Of a DNA stretch of 64,000 bases, positions 53,805-62,206 are shown piece by piece. This stretch comes from Terriglobus roseus (lineage in GTDB: Bacteria; Acidobacteriota; Terriglobia; Terriglobales; Acidobacteriaceae), in assembly GCF_900105625.1 (NCBI RefSeq), contig NZ_FNSD01000001.1, forward strand, positions 3,596,001 to 3,660,000, in the 5' to 3' direction. Under the pieces are notes generated by a model that worked only from the letters and a program-made list of their open reading frames with translations, did no database searches and had not been told where the DNA came from. Both the position numbers and the translations under genes were made by a program. Every line of letters begins with the position of its first letter. Within the stretch, counting starts at the first letter, position 1.

Positions 53805-55070
53805 ATGGATCGTCGACTTTTTCTGCAGGGATCCGGTGCGCTTGCCGGGCTTGGACTTTTGAACGGCTGTGCGAAGCGTGTTGCCGTGCCTGCGGTGGCT
53901 GCTGCGGGAGCACCGACGATGCCTTTCTACGACATGCCTGGCAACATCGTGCCCATCCGAGCCGATCTGGATCGCATCTTCCGCATCACGGTGTGCCTGC
54001 GTCCCTTCCGTGCGGCAGGACCGCGCATCGAGCTGGTCAAGGTGGGAGATAAGCCCGTCGTGACGAACTACGGTCACGGCGGCAGCGGATGGTCGCTCTC
54101 GTGGGGTTCCGCAGACTTTGCGGTGCGTAAGGCGATGGACGCTGCTCCCGGCGTGAAGGAGTGCGCTGTCATCGGAGCGGGCGCGCTGGGGTTGACAGCC
54201 GCGCTGACGGCGCAGCGCATGGGCTATAACGTGACGATCTATGCGAAGGAACGTGCGCCCTACATTCGCTCCGTCCGGGCGACAGGATCATGGACTCCAG
54301 ATTCACGCATTGCTTTGGCGGACAAGGCTCCTGCGACCTTTGCAGCGGACTGGGAGAAGATGGCCCGCACCTCGTGGGGCATGTACAACAGCTACCTGGG
54401 CACGGCGGGCAATCCCATCGAGTGGACCGATCGCTACATGCTCTCGGACGCGGAGCCGCGCAACCCGAATGCACCTGCCGACCCAAACATGCCCACGGAA
54501 GCGGCGCAGGCGAAGCCAGTCCATGAGTTCGCACGCTACGCCGACAGCATCGCCGACCTTCACCCGAAGAGCCAGCTGCTGCCGCCGGGATCGACACCGT
54601 TTCCGACAAAGTATGTGCGGCGCTCCACCTCGCTGAGTTTTAACGTGGCGGGCTACGCGAAGCAGTTGATGCAGGAGTTCTTCATCGCGGGCGGCCGCAT
54701 GGAGTATCGAGAATTTCACACGCCGAATGAGTTCGCCGCACTGCCGCAGGGCGTTGTCATCTGCTGCACGGGGTATGACTCTCGCGCGCTTTGGTCTGAC
54801 GAAAGCGTCGTCCCAGTGCGCGGGCAGATCGCGTGGCTCATCCCGCAGGAGGGGGCGACTTACGGCATCGGCTACAAGGGGTTGAACATGCTGGCGCGGC
54901 GCGACGGCATCGTGATGCAGCCAAGTGTTGGCGGCGAAGATGAGGGTTGGAATGACACGAACGAACAGCCCGATCGTGCTGCGGCCGAAGCAGGCGTGAA
55001 GATCCTGCAGGAGCTTTACACGCGCATGGAACCGATCATCGCGAAGCGAGGCACTGCAGTTCGTGCATAA
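53805..55070 (+). CDS. Tat-exported FAD oxidoreductase: D-amino-acid-oxidase fold with circularly permuted motif order
   Basis: 421 aa from ATG 53805, preceded by GGGAGAT. The open frame runs far upstream antisense to ychF, but that part has no family character. The N-terminus MDRRLFLQGSG is a twin-arginine signal and LNGC may be a lipobox. In D-amino-acid oxidases the order is FAD GxGxxG first, then the substrate-arginine block RPxR and NYGHGG-type motif at the C-terminus. Here RPFR (66-69), PRIELV, and NYGHGGSGWSLSWG (88-101) come before GAGALG (124-129). The protein ends with the segment that normally precedes RPxR (LYTRMEPIIAKRG). Residue content matches DAO; the order is permuted. Confidence 0.8.
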   Translation: MDRRLFLQGSGALAGLGLLNGCAKRVAVPAVAAAGAPTMPFYDMPGNIVPIRADLDRIFRITVCLRPFRAAGPRIELVKVGDKPVVTNYGHGGSGWSLSWGSADFAVRKAMDAAPGVKECAVIGAGALGLTAALTAQRMGYNVTIYAKERAPYIRSVRATGSWTPDSRIALADKAPATFAADWEKMARTSWGMYNSYLGTAGNPIEWTDRYMLSDAEPRNPNAPADPNMPTEAAQAKPVHEFARYADSIADLHPKSQLLPPGSTPFPTKYVRRSTSLSFNVAGYAKQLMQEFFIAGGRMEYREFHTPNEFAALPQGVVICCTGYDSRALWSDESVVPVRGQIAWLIPQEGATYGIGYKGLNMLARRDGIVMQPSVGGEDEGWNDTNEQPDRAAAEAGVKILQELYTRMEPIIAKRGTAVRA

Positions 55071-55121
55071 GTGACAACTTATTCTGAGTAAGTGGTCTGT
55101 CAGACATAAGGAATACTTCAG

Positions 55122-55153
55122 ACACCGCGGCAACTATGCCGCGGTGTTTCTCT
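55122..55153 (+). terminator. Terminator after the DAO-like gene
   Basis: ACACCGCGG/CCGCGGTGT stem with an 8-nt loop and a TTCTCTTCC tail. Confidence 0.75.
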
Positions 55154-55213
55154 TCCAACGTGATGACTCAAGCGCGGCGATAAGCGCGCGGAGCACTCAG
55201 GGAGTGAAGACCA

Positions 55214-55816
55214 ATGGCTTTGATGGATGTGTTGCTCGATGAAATGCGTGACCTGTATAGCGCGGAAAACCAGTTGGTAAAGGCCCTCCCCAAGATGGCG
55301 AAGGGTGCGGTTGATCCGTCCGTGAAGTCGCTGATCAAGAATCACCTGGAAGAAACCAAGGGGCAGGTTCAGCGCCTGCGTGATGCGTTCGGCATTCTTG
55401 GCAAGAAGCCCACGGGACAGCACTGCAATGGTATGGAAGGCCTGATCGAAGAAGGTCAGGACGCTCTTGAAAAAGATGAAGAGGGCGCGAACAAGGACCT
55501 CGGAATCTGTGGCGCCAGCAGCCGTGTGGAGCACTATGAGATCGCCGGCTACACCACTGCAATCGGTCTCGCGAAGGCGCTTGGTCTGAAAGATGTTGTG
55601 AACCTTCTGAACCAGAACCTGGAAGAAGAAGTCGCGGCTGCGAAGGCAATTTTTGCGGGAACCAAGCCCCTTCTGCGCGCCGCTCTCACGCAGGGTGATC
55701 CTTCCGAAAATGAGGAAGAGAAGAAGCCCAAGTCCGGGAAAGAAAAGTACAGCGAGAAGAAGAGCAAGGAAGACGAGAAGAAGGCTTCGGCCGACGTGGC
55801 TCGCAAGTCCAGGTAA
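55214..55816 (+). CDS. DUF892/YciF-family ferritin-like protein
   Basis: 200 aa. Four-helix bundle of the YciE/YciF type (LLDEMRDLYSAENQLVKALP; SSRVEHYEIAGYTTAI; EEEVAAAK) with the Glu/His positions that could bind a di-metal centre, induced by stress in other bacteria. The last 45 residues are Lys/Glu-rich and likely disordered. A ribosome-binding GGAG lies before ATG 55214. The transcript ends in the inverted repeat at 55833. Confidence 0.9.
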   Translation: MALMDVLLDEMRDLYSAENQLVKALPKMAKGAVDPSVKSLIKNHLEETKGQVQRLRDAFGILGKKPTGQHCNGMEGLIEEGQDALEKDEEGANKDLGICGASSRVEHYEIAGYTTAIGLAKALGLKDVVNLLNQNLEEEVAAAKAIFAGTKPLLRAALTQGDPSENEEEKKPKSGKEKYSEKKSKEDEKKASADVARKSR

Positions 55817-55832
55817 TTCTCACGCCGTTTTG

Positions 55833-55870
55833 CAGCAAAGGGCCTCCGGATACTCGGAGGCCCTTTGCTG
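55833..55870. repeat. 16-bp perfect inverted repeat after DUF892
   Basis: CAGCAAAGGGCCTCCG/CGGAGGCCCTTTGCTG with a six-base loop, immediately after the DUF892 stop and upstream of the next start. The downstream arm contains CCCTTTG rather than a free T-run, so it is at best a structural terminator. Confidence 0.7.
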
Positions 55871-55900
55871 CGTCTCAAGGTTGAGACAGAGAGGTCTTTC

Positions 55901-56386
55901 ATGCGCATGACCGTCGTGGCTACCCTGGCCCTCGCCACCATAATGATGCCGTTGTCTCGCGCACAGCAGGCCGTCGAGCCGCATTGCACTGCCGATAAGA
56001 AGGTCGAGCACTACCTGTGTGACGCGCCCGCTTTTCAACGCCGGCTGTCCAAGGCCCATACCGTTCGTGTCGACGCGGATCGCATGGATCGGTTCGGCCG
56101 CAAGGAGATGGAAAAGCTCGTTGCCGATCTGGGTAAGCAGGTGGTCAGCGAGGGGCAGCGGCCGGATCTGATCTTCGACATCGCTCCCATCGACCGCAGT
56201 GGCCGCATCGACTTCGGGCCGGGTGACACGGCGCTTGCCACGCTCACCGTGTATGACCCGGCGAAGGGCGCAGGGCGACGCGGCATCATCTGGGTCGAGA
56301 CGTTTGACGGGCAGGAAGATCGGCCATGGCCGACGGTTGTTGTGGACCTGATCCGGCAGTTCAAGACGAATGCGCTGAAGCAATAA
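55901..56386 (+). CDS. Small secreted protein of unknown function
   Basis: 161 aa from ATG 55901. A signal peptide ends near RAQQA. Two cysteines (HCTAD, YLCDAP) in the first part of the mature chain could form a disulfide. The body is a mixed alpha/beta domain with LIFDIAPIDRSGRIDFGPGD and a C-terminal VVVDLIRQFKTN. I recognise no family. Confidence 0.7.
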   Translation: MRMTVVATLALATIMMPLSRAQQAVEPHCTADKKVEHYLCDAPAFQRRLSKAHTVRVDADRMDRFGRKEMEKLVADLGKQVVSEGQRPDLIFDIAPIDRSGRIDFGPGDTALATLTVYDPAKGAGRRGIIWVETFDGQEDRPWPTVVVDLIRQFKTNALKQ

Positions 56387-56466
56387 TGGGAGGAAGTGCA
56401 AGCCAATCGGTCGTCGGCACGTCTCTCTTGATAGGCTGAAGCCGTTGGTTTCGCGAGGAGATGTCT

Positions 56467-57024
56467 ATGAAAAAGTTCGTGTTGGTTATGGCGCTCGCCG
56501 CCTGTTGCAGTACACCGATGTTTTCGCAGGATATGGGTGGCATGAAGATGGACAAGCCAGCCAGCAAGGAAGCGCTCCCAAGCCCGCGGCATGAGGCCGA
56601 AGTAGACCTGGCCGGCAAGAAGATCCACATCAGCTACGGCGCTCCAAGTGTGCGCGGCCGCAAGGTACTGGGCACCGACCTGGTGCCGTACAACACCTGG
56701 TGGCGTACGGGCGCGAATGAAGCGACCACCTTCGAGACCAACGGCGCCATGATGGTCGGCAGCCTGCATGTGCCGCCGGGTAAGTACACGCTGGTCACGC
56801 TGCCGTCTTCCGGTGTTTGGCAGCTCGTCATCTGCAAGCACACCGGCCAATGGGGCACGGAGCGCTTTGCCGAGGAAGACCTGGGCAAGGTGCCCATGAT
56901 GTTCACCACGATCCCGCAGCAGGAAGTCCTGTCCATCGGCTTTGAAAAGACCGCTGGCAAGAAGACACAGTTGCACGTGAAGTGGGACACGTTCGATGTA
57001 TTTGTCCCGGTCGTCGCGATGTAG
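56467..57024 (+). CDS. Secreted DUF2911 protein
   Basis: 185 aa from ATG 56467. GAGGAG lies at 56455-56460, too close to ATG 56461. Signal peptide followed by a Met-rich linker (DMGGMKMDK). The DUF2911 core is clear: ISYGAPSVRGRKVLG, PYNTWWRTGANEATTFET, VPPGKYTLVTLP and LHVKWDTFDVFVPV. Family function unknown; widespread in Bacteroidetes and Acidobacteria. Confidence 0.92.
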   Translation: MKKFVLVMALAACCSTPMFSQDMGGMKMDKPASKEALPSPRHEAEVDLAGKKIHISYGAPSVRGRKVLGTDLVPYNTWWRTGANEATTFETNGAMMVGSLHVPPGKYTLVTLPSSGVWQLVICKHTGQWGTERFAEEDLGKVPMMFTTIPQQEVLSIGFEKTAGKKTQLHVKWDTFDVFVPVVAM

Positions 57025-57033
57025 TTTGCTGAA

Positions 57034-57187
57034 CTGTCATCCCGAGCGCAGCGGAGGGCCGTGACGGTGTTCGCCTCAAATCATGTGTTCGCACCTTTCG
57101 GCCACGGAGATCGCATCCGTGGCCGAAAGACGTTCGGACGCTTCAGCCGTTCCATATCGCGGGTCGTCCGCTGCGCTCAGGAGGACA
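57034..57187. repeat. Nested inverted repeat: TGTCATCCCGAGCG pair around a 14-bp hairpin
   Basis: The left arm TGTCATCCCGAGCGCAGCGGA (57035 onward) and right arm GTCGTCCGCTGCGCTCAGGAGGACA (57163-57187) are inverted copies of the repeat at 18961. They enclose CTTTCGGCCACGGA/TCCGTGGCCGAAAG (57095-57108 with 57116-57129). Confidence 0.75.
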
Positions 57188-57232
57188 GTGCCGCGAGGAG
57201 GAAAGTTGTAGCCTTAGTCATAGAGGTGATTC

Positions 57233-58417
57233 ATGGATCTGGCACGGGTACAGCAGGCGCTGCGCGACGCAAAGTTGGATGGCTGGTTGTTTTACGACCA
57301 TCACGTCCGCGACCCGTTGGCGTATCGCATCCTGGGCCTCGATCCCGGCATGCACGTCACGCGGCGCTGGTTCTACTTCGTCCCCGCCATAGGCGAGCCG
57401 CGCAAGCTGAATCACCGCATTGAAGCCGGCAAGCTGGACACGCTGCCCGGCGATCGGACGGTCTACAGCACCTGGCAGGAGATGGAGCTGTCACTGGAAA
57501 AACTCCTGCAGGGTGCGACGACGATCGCCATGCAGTACTCGCCACGCAATGCCGTGATGTACGTGGCGATGGTGGATGCGGGCACCATCGAGGTTCTGCA
57601 GGGCATGGGTAAGACGATTGTGTCATCGGCCGACCTGGTGAGCCAGTTTGAGGCGGTGCTGACGGACCGGCAGATTGAAACACACCACGTCGCCCAGAAG
57701 AAGATCGACCGCATCCTGGAAGATGCCTGGCGCGAGATTGGTGCACGAGCGCGCGGCGACCGCGGTGTCACCGAGTTCGACATGGTCGAGTGGCTGCAGG
57801 CGGAAATCGCGAAGGAAGGTCTCATCACCGAACACGGTCCCAACGTCAGCGTCGGCGCCAACGCTTCGGATTCGCACTATGAGCCAGTGGCAGGAAGATC
57901 TTCGCGGATTGAGCGTGGATCGTTTCTGCTGATCGACATCTGGGGCAAGCTGAAGGATGATCCAACGGCTGTCTGGTACGACATCACCTGGACCGGTGTC
58001 GTGGATCGAGAGGCGACAGAGCTCGAGCGCCGCGTCTTCAAGGCGGTCACGGATGCCCGCGATGCGGCGATCCGGCTTGTGCAGGACCGCTTTGCTTCGA
58101 ACCAGCCCATCGCCGGCTGGGAGCCCGACGCGGCAGCACGCGAGGTCATCGTGCGCAATGGCTTCGGCGAGTGGTTCACGCACCGTACGGGGCACAACAT
58201 TGGCACGGAACTGCACGGCGCGGGTGCGCACCTCGACAACTTCGAAACGCACGACGAGCGGCTGATCCTGCCCGATACCTGCTTCTCGGTCGAGCCGGGA
58301 ATCTACCTGCCGCCGGGCCGGGAGTGCTTCGGCGTTCGCAGCGAGATCGACATGATCACGCGGCCCGGGAGTGCCGTTGTAACCGGGAAGATCCAGCGGG
58401 AGCTCGTTCGCATCTAG
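57233..58417 (+). CDS. M24-family metallopeptidase (Xaa-Pro aminopeptidase-like)
   Basis: 394 aa. An N-terminal creatinase-like domain (about 1-160) is followed by the pita-bread domain. The five metal ligands are recognisable in order: Asp in LIDIWG, Asp in WYDITW, His in HRTGHNIG, Glu in SVEPGIY and Glu in VRSEIDM. No signal peptide. It hydrolyses N-terminal bonds before proline or related substrates. The next gene starts about 24 bp after its stop. Confidence 0.92.
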   Translation: MDLARVQQALRDAKLDGWLFYDHHVRDPLAYRILGLDPGMHVTRRWFYFVPAIGEPRKLNHRIEAGKLDTLPGDRTVYSTWQEMELSLEKLLQGATTIAMQYSPRNAVMYVAMVDAGTIEVLQGMGKTIVSSADLVSQFEAVLTDRQIETHHVAQKKIDRILEDAWREIGARARGDRGVTEFDMVEWLQAEIAKEGLITEHGPNVSVGANASDSHYEPVAGRSSRIERGSFLLIDIWGKLKDDPTAVWYDITWTGVVDREATELERRVFKAVTDARDAAIRLVQDRFASNQPIAGWEPDAAAREVIVRNGFGEWFTHRTGHNIGTELHGAGAHLDNFETHDERLILPDTCFSVEPGIYLPPGRECFGVRSEIDMITRPGSAVVTGKIQRELVRI

Positions 58418-58440
58418 TGGCTGGTATCATCAACAACGGA

Positions 58441-58854
58441 ATGGCAGCGACACACTCAACAGCAGTCCCCGTGCGGCAGAGCACGATTTCACCCACGGTG
58501 GTGCTTCTTGCCGGATGGGTTGTTCCTGGCCTTGGCCACCTTCTTCTGAAGAAGCCGATCCGGGCCGGATTGTTGTTTGTTTCGGTCATCGTCATGTTCT
58601 GCCTGGGCCTTGCGATGCATGGCAAGATCTACACGCCGACTACAGGTGACCCGCTCGATGTGCTTGGATTCGTAGGGCAGGCCGGTGCAATCGGCCTTTA
58701 TGCCATTGCGAAGATCGCCGGCATCGGCGCGACGCAGTTGAGCGACACGCTCAGCGACTACGGTACGAAGTTTGTCGTGGTTGCGGGTCTGTTGAACGTG
58801 ATGGCGGCAGTTGACGCACAGTCGCTGGCGAACGGACGAAAGGCGGGGCTGTAA
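58441..58854 (+). CDS. Small membrane protein, DUF6677-like
   Basis: 137 aa from ATG 58441; GTG 58417, which overlaps the M24 stop, is an alternative. Three hydrophobic segments: VVLLAGWVVPGLGHLLL, LLFVSVIVMFCLGLAMHG, and one near GTKFVVVAGLLNVMAAVDA. The PGLGH motif is like that of TM2/DUF6677-type proteins common in acidobacteria. Its stop overlaps the next start (TAATG). Confidence 0.8.
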   Translation: MAATHSTAVPVRQSTISPTVVLLAGWVVPGLGHLLLKKPIRAGLLFVSVIVMFCLGLAMHGKIYTPTTGDPLDVLGFVGQAGAIGLYAIAKIAGIGATQLSDTLSDYGTKFVVVAGLLNVMAAVDAQSLANGRKAGL

Positions 58855-59024
58855 TGTCGCAATTCTCCGCGCTCGCCGTGTACGCGCTCTTCGCCTCGGT
58901 GGTCTTCGGGATCACCCAGCGGTCGGAGCCGAAGATGATGATCCGTTTCGGCGCTTATTGCTTTGGCCTGTTCCTTCTGACGGCCATTGTGGTGAGCTGG
59001 GCCATGTACTTTCTCAAGCACTAA
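58854..59024 (+). CDS. 56-residue two-helix membrane protein
   Basis: ATG 58854 overlaps the previous stop (TAATG), giving a 56-aa protein, MSQFSALAVYALFAS to YFLKH. Two transmembrane helices (about 5-20 and 32-52) are separated by a short loop TQRSEPKM. Too short to name; the overlap supports it as real and translationally coupled. Confidence 0.75.
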   Translation: MSQFSALAVYALFASVVFGITQRSEPKMMIRFGAYCFGLFLLTAIVVSWAMYFLKH

Positions 59025-59046
59025 CTCTTCCAATCAAAGACAGATT

Positions 59047-59194
59047 CCGGGCGCCCCATTCTTGCGAAGCAAGGGTGGGCTATCGCGCGTTCGCGTGACC
59101 TGGGATATCTCACGTTGCATGAAGGAGAGATGTTCGCGCCTTTGCGCGAGACCTCACCCTTTCGCGAGGAAGCTGCGAAAGAATGGGAACCCGG
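59047..59194. repeat. Composite palindromic element with outer CCGGG arms
   Basis: The outer arms CCGGGCGCCCCATTCTT (59047-59063) and AAGAATGGGAACCCGG (59179-59194) are inverted. Inside are a CCCATTCTTGC/GCAAGGGTGGG stem and a TTTCGC/GCGAAAG stem. Architecture matches 46228-46337. Confidence 0.7.
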
Positions 59195-59203
59195 TTGGTC
59201 GCT

Positions 59204-60226
59204 CTAGCTTCTGGTGCGAGTCCATACGTTGGCGCAGAAGCTCAGGCGACGGCGGAAGCCCAGGCTCTCGTAGAGCTTCAAGGCCGGATGGTTCGCTTCT
59301 GTCACGGTCAGCGTGATGGCCTGCATACCCTTTGCTGCCAGCGAAGTTGCGACGTGCCGCAGCAGCATGCGGCCCAGGCCGTAGCCGCGCCTGCGTGGCG
59401 AAACGCAGAGTTGGGTCACATGCGCTACTTCAGGCTCCACCCGTGAGACAAGGGCGAGCGCCTCGAGCTGGCCGCTGCGGTCGTCGCGGATCACAAAGGA
59501 GTTCTCCGCATCGAAGATGCCGCAGCCGGGGAAGCGGACGATGTTGTGGAGGAATCGCAGGGAGCCCTGGACGCTGCGGTACTGGTCGTTAATGAACGAG
59601 TCGCCGTGGCCCTCGTAGCAGCGATGGATCAGGTCGCCTGCGGGCTGGTAATGCGGCGGGATCCATCGGGTCAGCTTGAGGTACTGCGGCAACTGTGGCA
59701 CGGGCTCATCGGTCCGGCGGACGAGGCTGTTGTCCAGTAGCAGTTCACGCTCGTGCGGCAGATCAGCTTCCATGAACAGTCGCGTGTACGAACGGAAGTC
59801 GCATTCCTTGAAGGGCACCTGCAGCCGGTCGCTCTCCAGCAGCAACTGCGACTCGACGCGGTCTACGCCGGGCGTGTGTTGCAGCATGGGCAGCAGGTGA
59901 TGCAGCAACGTCTCTTCCACCTCGCGCGCATCCTCGCCGACGGCGAAGACGTCCCCGACGACAGCCTTCTGTGTCTCGTAGACGGAGAAGCAGTAGCCCT
60001 GAATCTCGCCGCTCGCGCGGTCCACGGCGACAAAGCCGGGCAGAATGCGTGAATCGAGATACGAGATGAGCAATTCAATGGACTGTGTGTAGTCCCAGCG
60101 CAGCCGTTCGCGCCACTGTCGTCCCTCCTCCGCCAGCAGCGGGCGAAGGTCACGGCCGGTAAAGAGCCGCAGGTCGCGAATGTCGTAACGGTCGAGCACG
60201 TGGTGAGTCCGGTGGGGAGCAAACAC
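59204..60226 (-). CDS. GNAT-family acetyltransferase
   Basis: 340 aa, apparently starting with GTG 60226. Two GNAT-like halves: the C-terminal one is clear, with VTQLCVSPRRRGYGLGRMLLRHV, the acetyl-CoA-binding QLCVxPxxRGxGxG motif, and the NHPALKLYESLGF end. The N-terminal half (about 1-150) looks like a degenerate copy. Acceptor unknown. Confidence 0.85.
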   Translation of the reverse strand: MFAPHRTHHVLDRYDIRDLRLFTGRDLRPLLAEEGRQWRERLRWDYTQSIELLISYLDSRILPGFVAVDRASGEIQGYCFSVYETQKAVVGDVFAVGEDAREVEETLLHHLLPMLQHTPGVDRVESQLLLESDRLQVPFKECDFRSYTRLFMEADLPHERELLLDNSLVRRTDEPVPQLPQYLKLTRWIPPHYQPAGDLIHRCYEGHGDSFINDQYRSVQGSLRFLHNIVRFPGCGIFDAENSFVIRDDRSGQLEALALVSRVEPEVAHVTQLCVSPRRRGYGLGRMLLRHVATSLAAKGMQAITLTVTEANHPALKLYESLGFRRRLSFCANVWTRTRS

Positions 60227-60247
60227 CCAAAGAGAAGGGTAGCGGCT

Positions 60248-62182
60248 TTACCGGCGTGAGACGCGGTGTTTAGCGCCGGGGGAACCTTTGTGGTTCTCAA
60301 CGATATCAGGGAGCGTCGCTATCGTAGACGCTGCCACCCGGTAAACCGCCAGGTCCTGCCAGCCGTTCACGAACATCTTCCGATAGGTACGATTCGGCAG
60401 CAGCTTGCCGAGAGCGCCCTCGTCCTGCACGCGGATGACGAGGATGTGCTCCTCATTCGGAATGCCCGTGATGACCGATTGTTTCTCGGTCGCGGACTCC
60501 TCCTGCAGGTAATGGCGAAGGGGCTGGTTGCGGTAGAAGCACAGGCCGTAGTCGGTGTCGCGGCGGATATGGTACGTTTCCAGCAGCTTCACGTCGGGTG
60601 CCTCTGCGGCGATCTGCCGAGCCATCGGACGTGCGGAGTAGTTCTCATCCAGCAGCCAGCCGTTCTGGTGCATCAGGAAGAACAGCAGGATGAAGATGGG
60701 CGCCAGGGTCAGCGGCCGAATCCATTTCAGACCGAAGCGCAGCGTCAGCAGAACGATCCCTGCACCGCACGCAATCGAAATGGTGAGCGCGGTCAGCAAC
60801 GTGCCCATCGGCGGCACGATCTTCTGATAGATCATGTACTGCGGGCAGAGCAGCAGCACAAAGGTCAGGATGCCGCAGGTCGCTCCGTGCGCGATCAGCA
60901 GCCACTTCGGGAGGCCGTTGCGGCGGATGCGATTGAGGTAGTCGCCTGTGAGAATCGTGATGGGTGGGATTGCCGGGAGGATGTAACCCGGCAGCTTGGA
61001 TCCGGAGAACGAGAAGAACAGCACCGGGAAGACGGCCCACAGGACCAGGAACTCCGGGAAGGCGTCGCCTGCCCGCGAGTGACCGAGGTAACGGGCTGGC
61101 TTGTGGCGGACACGCCACTCCGCGCGTGCAATGTCGATGGAATCCCACAGCGCTCGCAGTGCCAGCACAGTCCATGGCATCAGCGCCAGCAGCAGGACGA
61201 TCAGGTAGTAGAACGGCGTCTGGTGGTGCTGGTAGCGGTCCGTCGCAAAGCGCTGCAGATTTTGCTCGAACAGGAAGAACTTGTAGAACGTCGGATTTCG
61301 GACCTGGACTGCGATGAACCATGGCAAGGAGATCGCCAGGAACAGCGCGATGCCCGGCAGCCAGATCATCCGGCGCAGCACCTGCCACTCGCGCCGCAGG
61401 CCAACGAACAGAAGAATGATGCTCAGCGACAGGAAGATGGCAACGGGGCCCTTCGCCAGGGTGGCCAGGCCGCCGAAGAAGTACAAATCGAACAGCCAGA
61501 ATTTTTTGCCTGTCTCATACCAGGCGTACCAGCCCAGCATGCCGATGCAGAAGGGCGCCGCCAGCTGCATGTCCGTGGACGCACCGCGAGCGAAGGCAAT
61601 GATGGCCACTGCAGATGCTGTGATCAATGCCGCATCCAGGTGGCCGCCCGGCCGGAAGCGCCGCATGTGCAGGAAGATCAGGAAGACCAGGGCGAATGCG
61701 CCGGTCGCGGACGAGAGGCGGGCGGCCCAGTCGCTCTTGCCGAACTCCTTGTAGAAGCTCATGGTGCGCCAGTAGTACAGCGCGGGTTTTTCAAGCCACG
61801 GATGGCCGTAGAGGATCGGCGTGATCATGCCGGCTTCCGCGCATTGGAAGGACTTCTTCAGGTCCGGGAGCCGGAGCGAATGCGGGATCACGCGTGCGTG
61901 CAGCTCGTGGCAGATGTTGGAGTGCTCTTCCAGCATCTCCGCTGCGATCTGCGCATAGCGTGGCTCATCCGCGCCTACCAGGCCGATCTTTGGGGCAGAG
62001 ATGACGGCGTGCCCGAGGCGAAGGGGGACCAGACCGTAGAAGAGCAGCAGCGCAGCTGTGATGCACAGGATGATGAGCTCGCGCGCGCTGCAGGCGGCCT
62101 CGGAGGCCAGCCATTCTCGCCAGCGAGGCTGCGGTGCGGCGCTTTCGGGCGCGACCGGTTCGGGCTGTGGGTAGCTGCTCAC
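60248..62182 (-). CDS. ArnT-like polytopic glycosyltransferase (GT83/PMT superfamily)
   Basis: 644 aa with about 12 transmembrane helices and a C-terminal soluble tail. The GADEPRYAQIAAEMLEEH loop after the first helix is the signature of ArnT and related polyprenyl-phosphate sugar transferases that modify lipid A or other envelope targets. The sugar and acceptor cannot be told. Nearby rbfA-nrnA are unrelated. Confidence 0.9.
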   Translation of the reverse strand: MSSYPQPEPVAPESAAPQPRWREWLASEAACSARELIILCITAALLLFYGLVPLRLGHAVISAPKIGLVGADEPRYAQIAAEMLEEHSNICHELHARVIPHSLRLPDLKKSFQCAEAGMITPILYGHPWLEKPALYYWRTMSFYKEFGKSDWAARLSSATGAFALVFLIFLHMRRFRPGGHLDAALITASAVAIIAFARGASTDMQLAAPFCIGMLGWYAWYETGKKFWLFDLYFFGGLATLAKGPVAIFLSLSIILLFVGLRREWQVLRRMIWLPGIALFLAISLPWFIAVQVRNPTFYKFFLFEQNLQRFATDRYQHHQTPFYYLIVLLLALMPWTVLALRALWDSIDIARAEWRVRHKPARYLGHSRAGDAFPEFLVLWAVFPVLFFSFSGSKLPGYILPAIPPITILTGDYLNRIRRNGLPKWLLIAHGATCGILTFVLLLCPQYMIYQKIVPPMGTLLTALTISIACGAGIVLLTLRFGLKWIRPLTLAPIFILLFFLMHQNGWLLDENYSARPMARQIAAEAPDVKLLETYHIRRDTDYGLCFYRNQPLRHYLQEESATEKQSVITGIPNEEHILVIRVQDEGALGKLLPNRTYRKMFVNGWQDLAVYRVAASTIATLPDIVENHKGSPGAKHRVSRR

Positions 62183-62206
62183 CTTAGCGGATCGAACCTG
62201 GGGCTT

